Source of the DNA: a bacterium
Lineage (GTDB): Bacteria; Desulfobacterota; Binatia; HRBIN30; CADEER01
NCBI GenBank assembly: GCA_019637795.1
Contig: JAHBUY010000004.1
Location: 62,001 to 126,000 of the forward strand
Length of the DNA stretch: 64,000 nucleotides
Reading direction: 5' to 3'
In this document: positions 18,050 to 25,848 of the stretch, one piece after another
Position numbering within the stretch: position 1 is the first letter of the stretch
How the letters are laid out: the number at the start of each line of letters is the position of its first letter
Program-made: the position numbers and the translations under genes
The notes under the pieces: model-generated
What the model was told of the DNA's origin: nothing
Databases searched by the model: none
What the model saw: only the letters and a program-made list of their open reading frames with translations

Positions 18050-18790
18050 ATGGCGATCGCCTGTTTCACCTTCGACAACATGGGCGAGGCGGCGGAGGTC
18101 GGCGCCGGGCGTCGCGCCGGACCGATGCCGGACGGCGAAGAGCCGTCGCTCGCCGTGGGCTACCCGGCGCTGCTGGCGCTGCTGGCCCGCCGCGGCGTGC
18201 GCGCGACCTTCTTCGTCGAGGGCTGGAACGGCATCCATCACCCGGCGGCGGTGCGCGCCATCGTCGCGCACGGCCACGAGCTCGGCATGCACGGCTGGAC
18301 GCACGAGGCGTGGAGCGAGCTGGACAGCGACCGGGAGGCGACCCTGGCGCGCCGCGCCACCGACGCCCTCGAGCACGCCGCCGGCGTGCGACCGCGCGGC
18401 TTCCGCGCCCCCGGCGGGCGGCGGACCGCGCACACGGAGGCGATCCTGCAGCGCCTCGGCTACGCCTACGATGCGAGTCTGGGCGACGGCATGACGCCCT
18501 CCCGCCTACCCGGCGGCCTGGCGCAGATTCCCTTCGTCTGGCCCGGCGTCGACGGCTTCCACTACCTGGGCGACGCGCCGGCCGCGCCGGCGGCGGTGCG
18601 CGACGCCTGGATCGGCGCCCTGCGCAAGGCGGCGGCGCGCGACGGGCTGTTCCTGACGGTGTGCCATGCGTTCATCACCGGCACCGATCCGGAGCGCGTG
18701 CGGGCGCTGGAGGCGGTGATCGACGCAGCCCAGGCTGCTGGGCTGACCATCGCCACCGCCGGCGAGGTCGCGGCGCGCCTGCCGGACTGA
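18050..18790 (+). CDS. Polysaccharide deacetylase family protein
   Basis: A 246-residue NodB-homology carbohydrate esterase. The catalytic and metal-binding motifs are TFDNMGEAAE (the usual TFDD first motif is altered, second Asp replaced by Asn), the metal-binding HGWTHEAW, and FRAPGGRRT. No signal peptide is visible, so it is probably cytoplasmic. It would remove acetyl groups from a glycan or a lipid-linked sugar. It lies divergent from the GT-B gene, which could supply its substrate, and is followed by a VOC protein. Confidence 0.85.
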   Translation: MAIACFTFDNMGEAAEVGAGRRAGPMPDGEEPSLAVGYPALLALLARRGVRATFFVEGWNGIHHPAAVRAIVAHGHELGMHGWTHEAWSELDSDREATLARRATDALEHAAGVRPRGFRAPGGRRTAHTEAILQRLGYAYDASLGDGMTPSRLPGGLAQIPFVWPGVDGFHYLGDAPAAPAAVRDAWIGALRKAAARDGLFLTVCHAFITGTDPERVRALEAVIDAAQAAGLTIATAGEVAARLPD

Positions 18791-18861
18791 ACGCGTGGCA
18801 CGAGTTGTCGCCCCGGCGGCGAGACACTAAGATCGCCGCCGCTGCCCGGAGGGAGGATGCC

Positions 18862-19377
18862 ATGAGCGAACCGAAGATCGCCGATCGCCTCAACCACGTC
18901 GCCTATCTCACCAACGACACCGGCGCGACCTATCGCTTCTACACCGAGGTCATGGGCTTCAAGCTCGTCGCCGCGGTGCGCGGCGACTACGATCCCGAGT
19001 CGAGCGCCCACCGGCCGCACCTGCACACCTTCTTCGCCATGCGCAGCGGCGAGGTGATCGCCTTCTTCGACATCGAGGGCGTCGAGCGGCCGAAGAAGGA
19101 CCACGCCCCGACCTGGTCGCGCCACCTGGCGATGAGCGTCGACTCGCACGAGGAGCTGCTCGCCTGGCGCCAGCGCCTGCTCGACCACGACGTGCCGGTG
19201 ACGCCGGTGGTCGACCACGACGGCGTCTGGTACTCGATCTACTTCCCCGACCCCAACGACGTCCTGCTCGAGCTCACCTACCAGGCGCGCGCCCTGACCG
19301 ACGCCGACGCCGAGCAGGCGGCGCGGATGGTCGGCGAGTGGACCCAGGCGCGCGGCCAGCGGATGGCGGTGCACTGA
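18862..19377 (+). CDS. VOC (glyoxalase/bleomycin resistance) superfamily protein
   Basis: A 171-residue metal-dependent VOC protein: LNHVAYLTNDTGATYRFYTEVMGFKLV, then HLHTFFAMRSGEVIAFFDI, a second half beginning RHLAMSVDSHEELLAW, and GVWYSIYFPDPNDVLLELTY. The N-terminal His and C-terminal Glu positions match metal ligands of glyoxalases and extradiol dioxygenases. The specific reaction is unknown. The start is an ATG at 18862 with a strong GGAGGGAGG site five bases upstream. It follows the deacetylase by 71 bp. Confidence 0.87.
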   Translation: MSEPKIADRLNHVAYLTNDTGATYRFYTEVMGFKLVAAVRGDYDPESSAHRPHLHTFFAMRSGEVIAFFDIEGVERPKKDHAPTWSRHLAMSVDSHEELLAWRQRLLDHDVPVTPVVDHDGVWYSIYFPDPNDVLLELTYQARALTDADAEQAARMVGEWTQARGQRMAVH

Positions 19378-19493
19378 CTCCGGCGGCGCGCTGGCTGTCC
19401 GGATCGCCATGGCGAACCGCCGGCGCCTGACCGTCCGGCGGCGCGCCGAGCGGCTCGCGTGGCGAGCGCAGGCCGTGGCGCGCGGCGACGGGG

Positions 19494-20318
19494 CTACGTC
19501 TCGAACGACGGCCCGACGTACTCCACCGGCTGCGGCAGCATCGGGATCATGCTGCCGCCGGCGGTGAAGCCGCCGTCGACGACCATGGCGGCGCCGGTGA
19601 CGAAGCTCGATTCGTCGCTGGCGAGGAACAGGGCCATGGCGGCGATGTCCTCGGGATAGCCGGCGCGCGGGATCGGCTGCAGCACCGCCAGCAGCGGCGT
19701 CAGCGCCTCGGCGCCGCCGGGGAAGCGCGAGGTGAGCAGCGGCGTGTGGATGCCGCCGGGGCAGATGCAGTTGACGCGGATCAGGTCCTTGCCGAGCTCG
19801 AGCGCCGCGCTGCGCGTCAGGTTCACCACCCCGGCCTTGGCGGCGCTGTAGGCGTGCGGACCGGCGCCGCCGCGCAGGCCGGCGACCGACGCGGTCGAGA
19901 TGATCGAGCCGCCGCCGGCGGCGCGCAGGTGGGGAATGGCGTGCTTGATGCCGAGGAAGACGCCGCGCAGCAGCACCGCCTGGGTGCGGTCCCAGTCCTC
20001 GACGCTGGTCTCCTCGAGCGGCCCGATGGCGCCGCCGAGGCCGGCGTTGTTGAACACCGCATCGAGCCGGCCGTAGGTCGCGACGGCGCGTTCCATCGCC
20101 GCCTGCACGTCGGCCTCGCGGCTGACGTCGACCCGCTGGAAGGTCGCCCGCCCGCCGCCGGCGGCGATCGCCGCCACCAGCTCGTGGCCGCCCGCTTCGT
20201 TGAGATCGGCGACCACCACCGCCGCGCCCTCGGCGCAGAAGCGCTTGACCGTCGCGGCGCCGATGCCGCTGGCGCCGCCGGTGATCACGGCCACCTTGCC
20301 GTCGAGTCGTCCCATCAT
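19494..20318 (-). CDS. SDR family oxidoreductase
   Basis: A 274-residue classical SDR: VITGGASGIGAATVKRF, VVADLNEAGG (NAD preference), NNAGLGG, Ser in ISTASVAG, catalytic YSAAK and a long C-terminal tail ending EYVGPSFET. It is the last gene of a minus-strand run SDR - crotonase - SDR (22005 to 19494) with gaps of 49 and 39 bp, probably one operon. The crotonase next to two SDRs points to a beta-oxidation-like cycle. Start at 20318 or three bases downstream (MM). Confidence 0.88.
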   Translation of the reverse strand: MMGRLDGKVAVITGGASGIGAATVKRFCAEGAAVVVADLNEAGGHELVAAIAAGGGRATFQRVDVSREADVQAAMERAVATYGRLDAVFNNAGLGGAIGPLEETSVEDWDRTQAVLLRGVFLGIKHAIPHLRAAGGGSIISTASVAGLRGGAGPHAYSAAKAGVVNLTRSAALELGKDLIRVNCICPGGIHTPLLTSRFPGGAEALTPLLAVLQPIPRAGYPEDIAAMALFLASDESSFVTGAAMVVDGGFTAGGSMIPMLPQPVEYVGPSFET

Positions 20319-20357
20319 GCCTCCAGGTGCGGCCGTCGCGGCCGCGGCTAGTCCGCG

Positions 20358-21119
20358 CTAGCGGATGCCCAACTTCTCTCGCTGGCGCCGGCGGGCGGCG
20401 CGGCTCTCCGGCGCCGACCACACCGCCGTGGCGCGCGCCGCCTCGGCGGGGGTCTCAGCGCCGACGCGCGCCAGCGCCGGCGCGACCAGGCGCGCCTTGG
20501 CGTGCGCGTAGGCATCGCGCGGGAATCCCCCCAGGCGGGCGGCGCGCCGCAGCACCGTCTCGGCGAAGCGGTCGGCGGCGACGAGCTCGTCGACCAGGCC
20601 GAGGCGCGGGGCCTGGCTGGCGGGATAGAGCGACGCGCCGAGCAGCAGCTCGCAGACCCGGGCGTGGGCCAGCCGCAGGGCGACGATCTCGTACGCCACC
20701 AGCGGGAACGAGGCGCCGATCGCCACCTCGTTGAGCCCCACCTTGTACTCGCCCTCGACGCCCAGCCGGTAGTCGCAGGCCAGGACGAGCACCAGGCCGC
20801 CGGCCGTCGCGTGGCCGTTCAGCATCGCCAGCGTCGGCTTCGGGAAGCCGAGCAGGTCGACGTGGGCGTCGCGATAGAGCGCGTTCATCCGCGCCGTCGC
20901 CGCCTCGTCGCGGCGCGGCGCGGCGAGGTCGAAGCCGCCGCTGAAGAACCCGCCGGCGCCGGTGAGGACGACGGCGCGCACGGCGTCGTCGCCGCGCGCC
21001 GTCGCCAGCGCGGCGCGCAGGTCGCGCAACAGGGACTCGTCGATGGCGTTCGCCGGCGGGCGGTCCAGGGTCAGCAGGCGGACACCGCCCTCGTGATCGG
21101 TGGCGCGGACGGTCGACAT
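20358..21119 (-). CDS. Enoyl-CoA hydratase/isomerase family protein
   Basis: A 253-residue crotonase-fold protein: LLTLDRPPANAIDESLL, oxyanion segment GAGGFFSGGFDL, PTLAMLNGHATAGGLVLVLACDY and VGLNEVAIGASFP. The first catalytic Glu of hydratases (in GGGxE) is replaced by Val in AGGLVLVLA, while a Glu is kept in LNEV. It may therefore be an isomerase or another crotonase activity rather than a true hydratase. Start ATG at 21119 (MSTVRATDHEGG). It is sandwiched between two SDR genes in the same direction. Confidence 0.86.
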   Translation of the reverse strand: MSTVRATDHEGGVRLLTLDRPPANAIDESLLRDLRAALATARGDDAVRAVVLTGAGGFFSGGFDLAAPRRDEAATARMNALYRDAHVDLLGFPKPTLAMLNGHATAGGLVLVLACDYRLGVEGEYKVGLNEVAIGASFPLVAYEIVALRLAHARVCELLLGASLYPASQAPRLGLVDELVAADRFAETVLRRAARLGGFPRDAYAHAKARLVAPALARVGAETPAEAARATAVWSAPESRAARRRQREKLGIR

Positions 21120-21168
21120 GGGACGCGAACGAATCACATTTGCCCGCGGCGGCAAAGGCGCCCGCCGC

Positions 21169-22005
21169 TCAGTCGAACCGCACCGCCGCGTGCTCCGCGT
21201 AGAAGCGCGGCCCGTAGATGTCCCGGCCGCTGAACAGCAGCGGGTCGGTCGCCGTCGCCAGCATGGCGCAGACGCGGCCGGGGTTCTCGACCGGCAGGCC
21301 CTTGCTGGCATCGAAGCCGAACTCGGCGAGCTCGAGCGCCATGCGCTCGGTGGCGACGAAGCCCGGCATCAAGCCGATGACGGCGACGTGGTCGGCGCGC
21401 AGTTCCTTCGCCAGGCCGGGCACCATGCGATTGAACGCGGCCTTGCTGAGCGAGTAGCCGAGGCCCCAGCCGCCCTGGCCGATCGGCGCCTCGATCTCGC
21501 GATCGCCGGCGCTGGAGGTGATGTTGATGACGATGCCGCCGCCCTGGCGGCGCATGCTCGGCAGGCAGAGCTTGATGAGCTGCAGCGGCGCGATGACGTT
21601 GCAGAGCAGCATCTGCTCGATCAGCTCGACCGGCGTGTCGACGAAGGGATCCATGTGCCCGGGGCCGATGTAGCGGCCGTTGTTGACCAGCACGTCGATG
21701 CGGCCGAAGCGCGCCAGCGCGCCGTCGACCGCCGCCGGCCAGTCGGCGCGCACGGAGAGATCGAGCTTGATCACCGCCGCGTCGGCGCCGAGCGCTCGCG
21801 CCTCGGCCGCGGTCCGCTCGAGCGTTCCCGGTAGCGGATCGGTCGCCGATTTTCGCACCGTCGACGAGTGCTCGTAGCGCTCGTCGCCGGTGACGGTGCG
21901 GGCGGTGAGCACGAGGTCGAACCCGCGCCGCGCCAGCTCGAGCGCGCAGCCGCGGCCGATGCCGCGGCTGGCGCCGGTGATGAACGCCACTTTTTTCGCC
22001 GCCAT
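21169..22005 (-). CDS. SDR family oxidoreductase
   Basis: A 278-residue SDR: FITGASRGIGRGCALELARRG, TARTVTGDERY followed by an insertion of about 15 residues before the beta-3 region, VLVNNGRYIGPGHMD, Ser in ITSSAGDREIEAP and YSLSK. The Arg after beta-2 (TART) suggests NADP(H). The long substrate loop with IGQGGWGLGY is seen in SDRs acting on larger CoA or terpenoid substrates. The ATG at 22005 is preferred over 22020. It is first in the SDR-crotonase-SDR run and divergent from the ferredoxin gene (96-bp gap). Confidence 0.87.
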   Translation of the reverse strand: MAAKKVAFITGASRGIGRGCALELARRGFDLVLTARTVTGDERYEHSSTVRKSATDPLPGTLERTAAEARALGADAAVIKLDLSVRADWPAAVDGALARFGRIDVLVNNGRYIGPGHMDPFVDTPVELIEQMLLCNVIAPLQLIKLCLPSMRRQGGGIVINITSSAGDREIEAPIGQGGWGLGYSLSKAAFNRMVPGLAKELRADHVAVIGLMPGFVATERMALELAEFGFDASKGLPVENPGRVCAMLATATDPLLFSGRDIYGPRFYAEHAAVRFD

Positions 22006-22101
22006 GCCCGCACCTCTCATGGATTCGGGGCCGCCGCCGACTTGAGGGGCGGCGGACAATGATCTATTCGCGCCCTACGTCGTCACCGTCCAGGGGGTCG
22101 A

Positions 22102-22296
22102 ATGAAGGTCGTCGTCGATTGGGATCTGTGCGAAGCCAACGCCGTCTGCATGAAGGTCTGTCCGGAAGTGTTCGAGCTGCAGCCGGACGATACGCTGCTG
22201 ATCAAAGAGGAGCACCCGAGCGAGTCGCTGCGCGCCAAGGTCGAGGAAGCGGTCCGCCGCTGCCCGCGCCAGGCGATCTCGATTCAGGAGGACTGA
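22102..22296 (+). CDS. [3Fe-4S]-type ferredoxin
   Basis: A 64-residue ferredoxin of the CYP-associated class. The cluster motif reads C10-EANAV-C16-MKV-C20-P with a second C-P near residue 54, that is CX2NX2CX3CP...CP. The fourth-ligand position that is Cys in 4Fe-4S ferredoxins is Asn13, which points to a 3Fe-4S cluster or a modified 4Fe-4S cluster. Family members pass electrons to cytochrome P450s or other oxygenases. No P450 or ferredoxin reductase is present in this window. It starts MKVVVDWDLCE after GGGGG seven bases upstream. Confidence 0.88.
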   Translation: MKVVVDWDLCEANAVCMKVCPEVFELQPDDTLLIKEEHPSESLRAKVEEAVRRCPRQAISIQED

Positions 22297-22304
22297 ACAC
22301 GGAC

Positions 22305-22332
22305 GGCCAGGGCCTCGGGGCGCGTCCTGGCC
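22305..22332. terminator. Possible hairpin between convergent genes
   Basis: GGCCAGG (22305-22311) pairs exactly with CCTGGCC (22326-22332) over a 14-base GC-rich loop. It sits between the ferredoxin stop (22296) and the stop of a convergent SDR (22351). No T-tract follows, so it is at most a weak or bidirectional terminator. Confidence 0.35.
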
Positions 22333-22350
22333 CTTCGTGCGCTTCGTGTC

Positions 22351-23124
22351 TCAGCTCGGCCGGACGGTGATGCCGCCGTCGACCGGGATCACCGTGCCGG
22401 TCAGGTAGGCGCCGGCCCGCGACGCCAGGAAGAGGGCGATGCCGGCCATGTCCTCCGGCTCGCCGATGCGTCCCAGGGGGACGCTGGCGCGGATGGCATC
22501 GCCGAAGGTGCGCAGCGTCTCCGCCATCATCTTGCTCTCGAACGGCCCGGGGGCGACCGCGTTGACGGTGATCTGCTTCGCCGCCAGCTCGACGGCGAGG
22601 ACGCGCGTCAGGTGGTGCACCGCGGCCTTGCTCGACGAGTAGGCGTAGGTGTGCAGCACCGGCACCCGCAGGCCGTCGATCGAGCCGATGTTGATCACCC
22701 GCGCCGGGTCGCCCGGCGCCGCCGCCGCCTCGAGCTGCGGCAGGCAGGCGCGGGTGAGGTGGAAGATGGACTTCACGTTCAGCGCCAGCACCTTGTTCCA
22801 GGCGTCGTCCGGGTACTCCGCCATCGGCGCGCCCCAGTTGGCGCCGGCGTTGTTGACCAGGACGTGCAGCCTCGATTCGCGCCGCGCCAGCTCGGCCGCC
22901 AGCCGGTTGCACTCGGCTTCGCTGGAGAGATCGGCGGGCAGCGAGTGGCAGGCGCCGAGCGTCGACAGCTCGGCCGCGACCTCGTCGCAGACCTCGCGCT
23001 TGCGCGAGGAGATGTAGACCGTCGCCCCGTTCTCGACGAAGCCGCGGGCGATCATCAGGCCGATGCCGCGCGAGCCGCCGGTGACCAGGGCGACCTTGCC
23101 GGCGACGGAAAACAGATTCTTCAC
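22351..23124 (-). CDS. SDR family oxidoreductase (FabG-like)
   Basis: A 257-residue classical SDR: LVTGGSRGIGLMIARGF, SSRKREVC (Arg/Lys suggests NADP), VNNAGANWG, Ser in NIGSIDG and YSSSK, ending VDGGITVRPS. The start is a GTG at 23124 that overlaps the stop of the upstream SDR as GTGA, typical of translational coupling. The sequence resembles 3-oxoacyl-ACP reductases and RhlG-type enzymes. The second SDR of the pair shares the promoter. Confidence 0.88.
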   Translation of the reverse strand: MKNLFSVAGKVALVTGGSRGIGLMIARGFVENGATVYISSRKREVCDEVAAELSTLGACHSLPADLSSEAECNRLAAELARRESRLHVLVNNAGANWGAPMAEYPDDAWNKVLALNVKSIFHLTRACLPQLEAAAAPGDPARVINIGSIDGLRVPVLHTYAYSSSKAAVHHLTRVLAVELAAKQITVNAVAPGPFESKMMAETLRTFGDAIRASVPLGRIGEPEDMAGIALFLASRAGAYLTGTVIPVDGGITVRPS

Positions 23125-23933
23125 CAGATGCCCTCCTCGAACATGCCGTCGAGCTTGGCGGCGCGACGGCGCAGGATCTCGCGCTGCTCCGGATGGGTGA
23201 GGATGTAGAGGTCGCCGCGGTCGACGGCGCGGACGACGCGGCGCGCCACCTCGTCGGCGGCGATGACGCCGCCGGCCATGGCGCTCGCCGGCGGGGCGGC
23301 GATGTCCTGCGCGTTGCGCAGCTCGCGCGGCCGCATGCGGACGGTGTTCTCGTTGATCGCCGTGTCGACGATCATCGGGCACAGCACGCTGACGCCGATG
23401 CCGTGCGGCGCCAGCTCCCGCGCCATGCTCTCGCTGAGGCCGACGACGGCGAATTTCGAGGCGCAGTAGATGCCGAGCCAGCGCATGCCGACCAGCCCCG
23501 CCATCGACGCGGTGTTGATCACCTGTCCGCCCTGCCCCTGCTCGATGAGCAGCGGCACGAAGGTCTCGACGCCGTGCACGACGCCCCAGAAGTTGACGTT
23601 CATGGTGTAGACCCAGTCGCGGTGCGAGGCGGTGTGCATCTCGCCGAAGGTGGCCACGCCGGCGTTGTTGCAGATCACGTGCACGGCGCCGAAGTGCCGC
23701 CGCGCCGCCGCCGCGAGCGCCTGCACGCTCTCCAACCGGGTCACGTCGGTGGGCACCGCGAGGACGCGGGCGCCCTCCCCCTGCAGCTCCGACTGGGCGC
23801 GCAGGAGGCCCGGCTCGTCGAGATCGGCGAGGACGAGCGCGGCGCCGCGCTGCGCGAAGGCGCGCGCCATCGCCATGCCGATGCCGCCCGCGCCGCCGGT
23901 GATGACCGCCACACGGCCGTCGAACTGATCCAT
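23121..23933 (-). CDS. SDR family oxidoreductase
   Basis: A 270-residue classical SDR: VITGGAGGIGMAMARAF, VLADLDEPG (NAD preference), CNNAGVATFGEM, Ser in NTASMAG, YCASK. After the catalytic helix it continues into a longer C-terminal helix with VARRVVRAVDRGDLYILTHPEQRE, a pattern of the subgroup that acts on bulky substrates. Its stop overlaps the start of the next SDR by 4 bp, so the two are translationally coupled. It is divergent from the crotonase gene at 24059. Confidence 0.88.
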   Translation of the reverse strand: MDQFDGRVAVITGGAGGIGMAMARAFAQRGAALVLADLDEPGLLRAQSELQGEGARVLAVPTDVTRLESVQALAAAARRHFGAVHVICNNAGVATFGEMHTASHRDWVYTMNVNFWGVVHGVETFVPLLIEQGQGGQVINTASMAGLVGMRWLGIYCASKFAVVGLSESMARELAPHGIGVSVLCPMIVDTAINENTVRMRPRELRNAQDIAAPPASAMAGGVIAADEVARRVVRAVDRGDLYILTHPEQREILRRRAAKLDGMFEEGIW

Positions 23934-24058
23934 GCGCGGAGCGCTAGCACGCGCGTCGCCGCGGCATCAACGCATGCAGGACGCGCACCCGGGACGCGCC
24001 GGCCGGGCCGCGGCCCGCGCGCGTGACTCGGCGGGCGGCCCGGGGATAAGAGCGGCGC

Positions 24059-24988
24059 ATGGACACGCTCAAGACGATGACCTACGCGGTCGACGGCCGC
24101 ATCGCCCGCATCACGCTCAATCGCCCGCAGCGCGGCAACGGCATCACCCTCGACCTGCCGGTGGAGCTGGCGCGGTGCGTCGAGCGCGCCGACCTGGATC
24201 CCGCCGTGCACGTCATCGCCCTGTCCGGCAACGGCAAGGGCTTCTGCGGCGGCTACGACCTGGTGGCCAGCGCCGAGCAGATGCTCGATACGCGCGCCGC
24301 GGGCGGCGGCGAGCGGGCGTTCGCGCCCGCGGGCTCGCCGCTCGATCCGCGGGTCACCGCCCGCAACCACGACCCGACGCGGGTGTGGGACCCGGTGATC
24401 GACTACCAGATGATGTCGCGCAACGTGCGCGGCTTCATGAGCCTGTTCCACGCCAACAAGCCGGTGGTCTGCAAGGTGCACGGCTTCTGCGTCGCCGGCG
24501 GCACCGACATGGCGCTGTGCAGCGACCTGCTGGTGATCGCCGAGGACGCCAAGATCGGCTACCCGCCGGCGCGCGTCTGGGGCTCGCCGACGACCGCGGT
24601 GTGGGCCTTCCGGATCGGCATCGAGAAAGCGAAGCGGCTGCTGTTCACCGGCGACTGTCTCGACGGCCGCGAGGCCGTCGCCTGGGGCCTCGCCAGCGAG
24701 TGCGCGCCGCCCGACCAGCTCGACGCGCGCTTCGAGACGCTGCTCGGGCGCATCGCCCGCATGCCGATCAACCAACTGGTGATGATGAAGCTGCTGGTGA
24801 ACCAGAGCGTGCTGGCGGCCGGGCTGCCGACCACCCAGATCCTCGGCACCGTCTTCGACGGCATCACCCGCCACACCGCCGAGGGCTACGCGTTCCAGCA
24901 GCGCGCGGCCGAGGCGGGCTTCAAGCAGGCGGTGCGCGAGCGCGACGAGCCGTTCGGCGACGCCGGCCCGTCGACGTTCAAGGGCTGA
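24059..24988 (+). CDS. Crotonase/enoyl-CoA hydratase family protein
   Basis: A 309-residue crotonase-fold protein: ITLNRPQRGNGITLDL, GNGKGFCGGYDL, then a long insertion (about residues 83-120) before HANKPVVCKVHGFCVAGG, TDMALCSDLLVIAEDAKIGYPP. At the two catalytic Glu positions I see Asp (GGTDMAL) and Pro (GYPPARVWG), so ordinary hydration is doubtful. It belongs to the longer crotonase subgroup common in actinobacteria and Binatota-like genomes. The last 11 bp overlap the convergent secreted-protein gene. Confidence 0.85.
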   Translation: MDTLKTMTYAVDGRIARITLNRPQRGNGITLDLPVELARCVERADLDPAVHVIALSGNGKGFCGGYDLVASAEQMLDTRAAGGGERAFAPAGSPLDPRVTARNHDPTRVWDPVIDYQMMSRNVRGFMSLFHANKPVVCKVHGFCVAGGTDMALCSDLLVIAEDAKIGYPPARVWGSPTTAVWAFRIGIEKAKRLLFTGDCLDGREAVAWGLASECAPPDQLDARFETLLGRIARMPINQLVMMKLLVNQSVLAAGLPTTQILGTVFDGITRHTAEGYAFQQRAAEAGFKQAVRERDEPFGDAGPSTFKG

Positions 24989-25730
24989 CGTCGGCGCGGC
25001 GCCAGCGGCTCTTGATCGTGAGCTGGCAGCGCAGGTTGCGGGCGCAGCCGAGGGTGGTGACGCGATAGCGGAAGGTGGCGGTGCTCGGGCTCGTGCGCAG
25101 CGAGACCGCCAGATCGCCCTCGACGACCACCAGGCAACTGCCCTCGGAGTCGCTGGCGGAGAAGGTGTCGCGCAGCACGCCGGCGGCGTCCACGCTGGCG
25201 ATCTCGACCTCACCGGCGCCGTTCTCGATCGTCGCGGTCCCGTCGCGCTCGCTGATCCGATAGGTGCCCCCCTGGCTGCCCAGCTCGCCGCGGATCGCGT
25301 CGTTCACATCCTTCGGGCAGGTGGAACCGGAGAGTCGCGCCATGTCCTCGATCCAGGTGCTGACCACCGCGGTCCGGGTCGGCGTCGCGGTGACGGTCGG
25401 GGTGGTCGTCGGCGGCCGCGCCGTGGCGGTCGGGGTGGTCGTCGGCGGGCGCGTCGGCGGCGGCGGACAGGGCCGGCAGGCGCAGAGCGCGTTGCCCACC
25501 GCGGCGACGAGATCCGAGACGCCCGGCCTGCCAGCGCCGCCGGGGAGGATCGCCGGACAGGCGGCGAGCGGCGCGCCGCCGAGGGCGATGGTGACCGCGG
25601 TAATGACCTCGTTGACGGTGACGCGCCCGTCCCCATCGCAATCGCCACCGCAGGCCTGTGCCGCGCTCGGTGGCGGGTCCGGCGCGGCGCCGGCGATCAG
25701 CAACGCTCCCGCGATCAGCAGCGTGCGCAT
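24978..25730 (-). CDS. Secreted protein with EF-hand/dockerin-like pair and PT-rich linker
   Basis: A 250-residue exported protein. The signal peptide MRTLLIAGALLIAGAAPDPP is followed by a Cys-bracketed pair of short helices: ACGGDCDGDGRVTVNEVITA, whose DCDGDG is a calcium-binding loop, and a second half GVSDLVAAVGNALCAC in which the loop acidics are lost. A Pro/Thr-rich linker of about 35 residues follows (PPTTTPTATARPPTTTPT), then a C-terminal beta domain of about 110 residues with three Cys. This layout is frequent in Binatota and deltaproteobacterial genomes, with unknown function. It shares its promoter with the DUF1329 gene. Confidence 0.85.
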   Translation of the reverse strand: MRTLLIAGALLIAGAAPDPPPSAAQACGGDCDGDGRVTVNEVITAVTIALGGAPLAACPAILPGGAGRPGVSDLVAAVGNALCACRPCPPPPTRPPTTTPTATARPPTTTPTVTATPTRTAVVSTWIEDMARLSGSTCPKDVNDAIRGELGSQGGTYRISERDGTATIENGAGEVEIASVDAAGVLRDTFSASDSEGSCLVVVEGDLAVSLRTSPSTATFRYRVTTLGCARNLRCQLTIKSRWRRADVSP

Positions 25731-25770
25731 GGCGCCGCTTCCTACCGCCGATCCCCGCCCGAACGCCAGA

Positions 25771-25784
25771 CAAACGGTTGTTTG
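25771..25784. promoter_or_regulatory. PsrA-like palindrome CAAAC-N4-GTTTG, site 3
   Basis: CAAAC GGTT GTTTG in the 118-bp divergent region between the secreted EF-hand-like protein (start 25730) and the DUF1329 protein (start 25849). Same core as the sites at 7397 and 15614. It lies about 40 bp from one start and 65 bp from the other, a position suited to repression in both directions. Confidence 0.62.
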
Positions 25785-25848
25785 ACTTCGCGCGGAGGCG
25801 CAGGCTACGAGCCGAAGGTCTGACGCTTCGACGAGGGGGACCGTGGGT

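Noticed and set aside
19379..19445. Short repeats TCCGGCGGCGCGC (19379 and 19433) and the palindrome TCGCCATGGCGA (19404-19415)
   Set aside because: Such GC-rich words are expected in this composition and there is no conservation or context to support a function.
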